From: an uncultured Georgenia sp.
GTDB lineage: Bacteria; Actinomycetota; Actinomycetes; Actinomycetales; Actinomycetaceae
NCBI RefSeq assembly: GCF_937958535.1
Contig: NZ_CALGNQ010000040.1
Location: 1 to 18,319 of the forward strand
DNA: 18,319 nucleotides
Reading direction: 5' to 3'
Of this stretch, positions 14,308 to 18,319 are shown piece by piece. The notes under the pieces were generated by a model that saw only the letters and a program-made list of their open reading frames with translations, did no database searches and was not told the origin of the DNA. Positions within the stretch are counted from its first letter, which is position 1, and each line of letters starts with the position of its first letter. The position numbers were made by a program, and so were the translations under genes.

Positions 14308-14964
14308 GTGCTGGTGCGCTGGAGCGAGGCGGAGCGGTACGCCCTGGCGGCGACCTTCCGCGAGGTGGGCCCGGGCGCCCCGACGCTGTGCGCGGGGTGG
14401 CGCAGCGAGGACCTGCTCGCCCACCTCGTCCTGCGCGAGACCCGCCCGTGGGTGATCGGGCTGGACCGGCTGTCCGGCGCTGCGCCGGGCCGCGAGCCCC
14501 GCCAGTCTGCCATGGCGCGGGCCGCCGCCACGCCCGGTGGCTACGCCGCGCTGGTCGACGAGCTGCTCGGCCGGGACGGCCTGCGCCTCACCCGGCGGCT
14601 GGGCGACGCGGCCGACCTGCTCGAGTTCGTCGTCCACCACGAGGACCTGCGGCGCGCGGGTGACACACCGCGGCCGCCGCGGCGGCTGCCGGAGGCGATG
14701 CGCGCGGCGGTCTGGGACCGGCTCCGGGGCATGGCCCGGCTCGCGGTGCGGCGCTCGCCGGTCGGGGTCGTCCTGGTGAGCACGACCGGACCGCGCACGG
14801 TGGTCCGCCGCGGCGCGGACTCGGTGGCGCTGGTCGGTGACCCGGTCGAGCTCCTCCTGCACCTCTTCGGCCGCACCGGCCACGCCGACGTCGAGCTCCG
14901 CGGCACGCCCGACACCGTCGCGGCCTACCGGGCGGCGGTGGGGGCCGGCCCCGGGCGTGGCTGA
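14308..14964 (+). CDS. TIGR03085 / DinB-like maleylpyruvate-isomerase-fold protein
   Basis: The 218-residue protein starts LVRWSEAERYALAATF and resembles the TIGR03085 family of actinobacteria, related to the metal-binding N-terminal domain of mycothiol-dependent maleylpyruvate isomerase. The likely metal-binding positions are His39 in EDLLAHLVLRE and the HHED cluster at residues 110-113 (EFVVHHEDLRRA). The C-terminal part ends GRTGHADVELRGTPDTV. The true reaction is unknown; mycothiol-linked chemistry is an inference from the fold. The GTG at 14308 is chosen for the AGG 6 bases upstream; a GTG at 14314 is an alternative. It lies 7 bases after hisF, matching a common actinobacterial order, and overlaps the next gene by 8 bases. 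Confidence 0.85.
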   Translation: MLVRWSEAERYALAATFREVGPGAPTLCAGWRSEDLLAHLVLRETRPWVIGLDRLSGAAPGREPRQSAMARAAATPGGYAALVDELLGRDGLRLTRRLGDAADLLEFVVHHEDLRRAGDTPRPPRRLPEAMRAAVWDRLRGMARLAVRRSPVGVVLVSTTGPRTVVRRGADSVALVGDPVELLLHLFGRTGHADVELRGTPDTVAAYRAAVGAGPGRG

Positions 14965-15337
14965 GGTCGTCCGGCTCGTCACCGTCGTCGACGTGGACGC
15001 GGAGCCCAGCCGTGACGCGGCGTCCTTCACGGCGGTGCACGTGGCCGTCCTCGACGACGGCCGGCGCGTGCCCCTGCTCGCCGACCGCGGGTGGACCGTG
15101 AGCGGCCCCGCCGACATCTGGCGGCACATGACCGCGGCGGAGGTCGCGGCGACCGCGCGCGCCGTCGTCGGGCCGGACGAGCCCCACGGCGACACCTCGA
15201 CCGAGGACATGGCGCGCGACCACTGGCAGCACCTTGCGGGGGTGCTGCGCCGCCACGACGTCCGGGTCGCTGCGGAGGTCCTGCGCCGACTGCCGCACGA
15301 CGTCGAGATCGGCGCCCGCCTACGTGCCCGTCTCTGA
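14957..15337 (+). CDS. Small protein of unknown function downstream of hisF
   Basis: I do not recognise this 126-residue protein. It starts VAEVVRLVTVVDVDAE from a GTG at 14957, overlapping the preceding gene by 8 bases. The first half has beta-like segments (FTAVHVAVLDDGRRVPLLADRGW) with WTVSGPADIWRHMTAAEV. The second half looks helical and rich in Arg, Asp and His (DHWQHLAGVLRRHDVRVAAEVLRRL). There is no signal peptide, membrane segment or known catalytic motif. The overlap and coding-like composition support a real gene, probably translated with the TIGR03085 gene. It ends 15 bases from the convergent DUF1697 gene. Confidence 0.65.
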   Translation: MAEVVRLVTVVDVDAEPSRDAASFTAVHVAVLDDGRRVPLLADRGWTVSGPADIWRHMTAAEVAATARAVVGPDEPHGDTSTEDMARDHWQHLAGVLRRHDVRVAAEVLRRLPHDVEIGARLRARL

Positions 15338-15352
15338 CGTGCCGGCGTCACC

Positions 15353-15895
15353 TCATCCGTCGAGCTTGGCGACGATGCGCTGGACGGTGAGCCAGGTGCG
15401 GGTGGTGATCTCCTCGCCCCAGGTCCGCTGCAGCCAGCCCATGAAGTCCGGGGTCCGGCGCGGGTCGCTGTTGTCGACGACGGCGAGGAACGCCCCGGCC
15501 TCCGCGTCGTAGCCGACCACCCGGGTGAGCGGGTCGGGCTCGTCCGGCAGCGGGGCACTGTCCGGCGGGCGCTTGAGGAAGGTGACGGTGAGGTAGGTGC
15601 CGCGCTGGTGGCGCAGGTCGCCGAAGGGCCGGCGGTCGAGGAGGGCACGCAGCACGCCCCCTTCGCGCACGACCGTGCCGCCGGGGATGTCCAGCTCGGT
15701 GCGCAACGCCTGCTGGATGGCCGCCTCCAGCTCGGGGACCGGGGTGGGCTCGGTGCGGAAGACGATGTTGCCGCTGGCGAGGACGGACCTGACGTCCTGG
15801 AGGCCGAGGCCCTCGAACACGCCGCGGAGCCGGGCGTTCGACATCGCCGGGTTGCTCGGCATGATCCCCCGCAGGAGCGCCGCGTAGCTCGCCAT
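15353..15895 (-). CDS. DUF1697-family protein
   Basis: This 180-residue cytoplasmic protein starts MASYAALLRGI and contains VLASGNIVF, the clearest DUF1697 signature, followed by a C-terminal part with RTWLTVQRIVAKL. The usual LLRGINVGG reads LLRGIMPSNPAM, a variant of the opening motif. The family has a ferredoxin-like fold and no firmly known function. No ribosome-binding site precedes the ATG; on the minus strand TACCCT (15907-15902) lies 6 bases before it, so the mRNA could be leaderless. The start of the gene is 20 bases from the stop of the FKBP gene on the same strand, so read-through from pafA-fkbp is also possible. Confidence 0.85.
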   Translation of the reverse strand: MASYAALLRGIMPSNPAMSNARLRGVFEGLGLQDVRSVLASGNIVFRTEPTPVPELEAAIQQALRTELDIPGGTVVREGGVLRALLDRRPFGDLRHQRGTYLTVTFLKRPPDSAPLPDEPDPLTRVVGYDAEAGAFLAVVDNSDPRRTPDFMGWLQRTWGEEITTRTWLTVQRIVAKLDG

Positions 15896-15915
15896 GGCGG
15901 GAGGGTACGCCCTGC

Positions 15916-16773
15916 TCAGCCCTCGGCGCCGGATGCGGCCAGGATGTCGACGGCGAAGACGAGGGTCTGGTCCCCCGTGCCGAGGGCCGGGGGGACCACG
16001 ATGAGCACCCGCGAGCCGATCGGCTGGTCGACGATACCGTCGCGCAGGCCGGAGAAGGTCTCCTCGATCTGGACGGTGCGCGGGACCTGGCCGTCGGCCC
16101 AGGTGGAGTCGTAGATCTCGCCGCCGGGCCAGGTGACGGCGACGTACTGCAGCGTCACCTCCTCGCCCGGGGCCACCTGGCGACCGGAGCCGCGGATGAC
16201 GGTCTCGACCTCCAGGCCCGTGGGCGGGTCGGTGTCGGGCAGCGTGATCGTCACCCCGTCGTCGTCCGCCGTGACGGTCGGGAGGTCCTCCCGCTGCTCG
16301 ACCTCCTCGCCCCGGGCGACGGTGTGCAGGACGTCGATGACGAGGACGAGCATGTGGTCGCCGTCCTCCCCGCTCACCGGCTGGGTGACGAGGAGCCGGC
16401 TGCCCTCGGTGGTGCCGACGAGCAGCGGGTAGACCTCGTCGTCGACCTCCTCCCGGGTGAGGAGCAGGGTGCGGGCCTCGCCGGCGCCGCGGTCCGGGAG
16501 CAGCTCGCCGGTGTCGCCGTCGTAGGCACTGACGGCGAGGAGGGCGGGCCGGTCGGCCTCCAGGGCCCGCCCGTCACCCTCGACGAGCACCTCGCTGTCG
16601 GCCTCGGTGAGCTCGAGCGGGGCCGCGAAGGACACGACGGGGGGCCGGCCGAACGCACCGGAGACGGAGATCGTGGGCTCCTCCTCGGGCGCCTCCCCCG
16701 CACCGGCGCAGCCGGCGAGTGCCACCACGAGGCACGCGACAACGGCCCGGAGGGTACGGCGGGGACGGGGCAT
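15916..16773 (-). CDS. Lipoprotein with two FKBP-type domains (peptidyl-prolyl isomerase-like)
   Basis: The 285-residue protein has a signal peptide with an Arg-rich start (MPRPRRTLR) and the lipobox LAGC, with Cys22 as the lipid-modified residue. It would be processed by Lgt, encoded at 1251-2195, and act outside the membrane. Residues about 190-280 form an FKBP-type isomerase domain with GEEVTLQYVAVTWPGGEIYDSTW and the late GSRVLIVVPP. Residues about 62-151 repeat the same pattern (VLVEGDGRALEADRP, EGSRLLVTQPV, LVLVIDVL) but without the active-site YDSTW-like residues. The ATG at 16773 shares a base with the pafA stop (TGATG). A longer reading frame upstream lies within pafA and is rejected. 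Confidence 0.9.
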   Translation of the reverse strand: MPRPRRTLRAVVACLVVALAGCAGAGEAPEEEPTISVSGAFGRPPVVSFAAPLELTEADSEVLVEGDGRALEADRPALLAVSAYDGDTGELLPDRGAGEARTLLLTREEVDDEVYPLLVGTTEGSRLLVTQPVSGEDGDHMLVLVIDVLHTVARGEEVEQREDLPTVTADDDGVTITLPDTDPPTGLEVETVIRGSGRQVAPGEEVTLQYVAVTWPGGEIYDSTWADGQVPRTVQIEETFSGLRDGIVDQPIGSRVLIVVPPALGTGDQTLVFAVDILAASGAEG

Positions 16774-18155
16774 CACGCCCCCATCGCCGCGATCAGCGCC
16801 TCGACCCGCTCGTCGCTGTTGGCGAAGGGGTCCTTGCACAGGACCGTGCCCTGGCCGGCATCGTTGAGCTTGAGGTGGACCCAGTCCACGGTGTGGTCGC
16901 GGCGGTGGTCCTGGGCCGCGGCGACGAAGTCGCCGCGCAGCTTGGCCCGGGTGGTCTGCGGCGGCACGGTGCGGGCCGTCTCGATCTCCGCGTCGGACGC
17001 GACGCGGGCCATGAGGCCGCGCTCGCGCAGCTTCTCGGCGAGCCCGTCGCGCGGGGAGATGTCGTGGTAGGCCAGGACGAGCCGGCTGACCCGGATGTCG
17101 GCCAGCCCGGCCCCGCTGCTCGCCCGGTAGCGCTCGATGAGGCGCTGCTTGATCGCCCAGTCGAGCTCGGTGTCCACGAGGGAGTGGTCACCGGTGCGCA
17201 GGGCCCGCAGGCCGCGCTCCCACAGCTCCAGGACCTGCTGCTGGACGGGGCCGAGGGTCATCCCGGCGGTATGGGAGAGCACCCGCTCCAGGTATTCCTC
17301 CTGCAGGTCGAGCGCGCTGCGTCGGCGTCCGTCGACCAGCTCCAGCGGCGTGGTCGCGGTGAGGTCGCGGGAGACGTCGCGGATGGCACGCATCGGGTCG
17401 CTGAGCAGGAGGTCGTCCAGCCGGCCGCCCGCCTCGACGAGGTCGAGCACCAGGGCCGTCATCCCGATCTTGAGCAGGGTGGTGGTCTCCGCGACCGAGG
17501 AGTCGCCGGAGATGACGTGGAGCCGCCGGTAGAGGTCCGGGTCGCCGTGCGGCTCGTCGCGGGAGTTGATGATCGGCCGCGACCGGGTGGTGGCCGAGCT
17601 CATCGCGTCCCACAGGTGCTCCGACCGCTGGGAGAAGCAGTAGGTGGCCCCGCCGACGGTCTGCCGCACGGCGCCGGCACCGGTGAGGATCTGGCGGGTG
17701 ACGAAGAAGGGGACGAGCTGGTCCACGGTCCGCTGGAAGTCCCGCCGCCGGCGCAGCAGGTAGTTCTCGTGGCAGCCGAAGGCGTTGCCCTCGGAGTCGA
17801 CGTTGTTCTTCAGCAGGTGGATGCGTCCGCCGATGCCCTCCTCGGCGAGCCGGGCGGTCGCCTCCTCGGCCAGGTCGACGAGGATCGCCTCGCCGGCCCG
17901 GTCCTGGACGACGACCTCGCGCACGTCGTCGCACTCGGCGGTGGCGTACTCCGGGTGGGAGCCGACGTCGAGGTAGAGCCGGCCGCCGTTGCGGAGGAAG
18001 ACGTTGGAGGAGCGCCCCCACTCCACGACCTTCTTGAACAGGTAGCGGGCCGCCTCGTCCGCCCCGAGCGGCGGTCCGGACTCCGGACGCCGCGCACCGT
18101 CGATCGTGATCCCGTACTCGGTCTCCAGGCCGATGATGCGGGGGGCGAGGGTCAC
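16773..18155 (-). CDS. pafA: Pup--protein ligase
   Basis: PafA uses ATP to attach the C-terminal glutamate of Pup to lysines of target proteins. The 460-residue protein matches mycobacterial PafA along its length: GLETEYG near the start with Glu11 (a magnesium ligand), LYLDVGSHPEYATAECD with the catalytic base Asp63, LLKNNVDSEGNAFGCHENYL and SSATTRSRPIINSRDEPH. The C-terminus has DFTVDWVHLKLND-type sequence (here HTVDWVHLKLNDAGQ) and VLCKDPF. It reads as PafA rather than the deamidase Dop, since it lacks Dop's characteristic extra loop after the first strand and its best similarity is to PafA. The GTG at 18155 overlaps the pup stop by 4 bases, and the fkbp gene follows with a 1-base overlap. 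Confidence 0.95.
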   Translation of the reverse strand: MTLAPRIIGLETEYGITIDGARRPESGPPLGADEAARYLFKKVVEWGRSSNVFLRNGGRLYLDVGSHPEYATAECDDVREVVVQDRAGEAILVDLAEEATARLAEEGIGGRIHLLKNNVDSEGNAFGCHENYLLRRRRDFQRTVDQLVPFFVTRQILTGAGAVRQTVGGATYCFSQRSEHLWDAMSSATTRSRPIINSRDEPHGDPDLYRRLHVISGDSSVAETTTLLKIGMTALVLDLVEAGGRLDDLLLSDPMRAIRDVSRDLTATTPLELVDGRRRSALDLQEEYLERVLSHTAGMTLGPVQQQVLELWERGLRALRTGDHSLVDTELDWAIKQRLIERYRASSGAGLADIRVSRLVLAYHDISPRDGLAEKLRERGLMARVASDAEIETARTVPPQTTRAKLRGDFVAAAQDHRRDHTVDWVHLKLNDAGQGTVLCKDPFANSDERVEALIAAMGA

Positions 18156-18319
18156 TGCCCGCCCTTCTGCACGAATCCCTTGACGAAGGACTCGGCGTTG
18201 GTCTCCAGCACGGTGTCGATCTCGTCCAGCAGGTCGTCGAGCTCGGCCGCCTTCGCCTGCGCCCCGGAGGGTCCGGGCAGCGGCGGCGGGGTCGGCTCCT
18301 CCGGCTCCCGCTCGCTCCG
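18152..18319 (-). CDS. pup: Prokaryotic ubiquitin-like protein, C-terminal part (runs off the window)
   Basis: Pup is the small, mostly disordered protein tag of the pupylation system. The last 55 codons are present out of the usual 60-70. They read an acidic, Pro-rich segment (SEREPEEPTPPPLPGP), then AKAAELDDLLDEIDTVLE, the helix that contacts the Mpa/ARC ATPase, then NAESFVKGFVQKGGQ. The end in Gly-Gly-Gln means that Dop must deamidate the final glutamine before PafA can conjugate it; dop is not in the window. The TGA at 18154-18152 overlaps the pafA GTG. The start codon lies beyond position 18319. Too short to have been listed as a full gene, but unmistakable by its C-terminus. Confidence 0.95.
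   Translation of the reverse strand, partial: RSEREPEEPTPPPLPGPSGAQAKAAELDDLLDEIDTVLETNAESFVKGFVQKGGQ

Noticed and set aside
11192..14455. Very long plus-strand open frame (1087 codons)
   Set aside because: It runs antisense through the ABC gene and the kinase gene and then out of frame through hisF. Its composition is low-complexity Gly, His, Arg and Asp, typical of antisense frames in GC-rich DNA.
16774..16839. Earlier start for the FKBP lipoprotein
   Set aside because: It would put 22 charged residues before the signal peptide and lie inside pafA. The ATG at 16773 starts a proper signal sequence.
1..18319. CRISPR arrays, tRNA or rRNA genes, insertion sequences, phage genes
   Set aside because: No regularly spaced repeats, tRNA-like cloverleaf, transposase or integrase motifs were recognised on either strand.

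Overview
The window is a very GC-rich stretch of actinobacterial chromosome. Pup and PafA, PriA-type tryptophan genetics (no trpF seen), a mycothiol-era DinB-like protein, frequent GTG starts and 4-base start/stop overlaps all fit Actinomycetota. An Intrasporangiaceae/Ornithinimicrobiaceae-like member of Micrococcales is a guess from gene content and order only. Nearly every base is coding. I see no rRNA, tRNA, CRISPR array, insertion sequence or prophage gene.

Layout. Positions 1-1223 hold the 5' end of a manganese catalase (minus strand), a divergent DUF2231 membrane protein, and a 5'-truncated CinA/PncC-like gene that begins in mid-domain right after the DUF2231 stop. Two perfect dyads lie between the catalase and DUF2231. 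Positions 1251-8374 are one minus-strand cluster: hisI-trpE-(Trp-associated membrane protein)-(HGxxPAAW-like small membrane protein)-(DUF4190-like membrane protein)-trpC-trpB-trpA-lgt. Most junctions overlap by 1 or 4 bases. trpD, trpG and trpF are absent. Positions 8578-9060 encode an OsmC-like peroxidase on the plus strand. Positions 9069-12769 encode a two-gene, probably heterodimeric ABC exporter on the minus strand. A uridine-kinase-like P-loop protein follows (12893-13456, minus). Positions 13530-15337 are a plus-strand unit: hisF, a TIGR03085/DinB-like protein and an unknown small gene. A DUF1697 gene (15353-15895, minus) separates this from the pupylation end (15916-18319, minus): pup (partial), pafA and a double-FKBP lipoprotein.

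How it fits together. HisI and HisF are histidine-pathway steps; TrpE, TrpC, TrpB and TrpA cover four tryptophan steps and the rest must be elsewhere. Lgt attaches lipid to lipoproteins such as the FKBP protein at the other end of the window. Pup and PafA form the tagging half of the pupylation system, and pup overlaps pafA directly with no prcBA between them.

I did not find an obviously unprecedented multi-gene system. The observations most worth checking are the pup-pafA junction without proteasome genes, the tandem FKBP architecture with a degenerate first domain, the broken CinA gene, the altered HGxxPAAW motif and third small membrane gene in the trp cluster, the split and re-oriented his/trp region, the complementary degenerate ATPase site in the ABC pair, and several perfect inverted repeats in divergent promoter regions.
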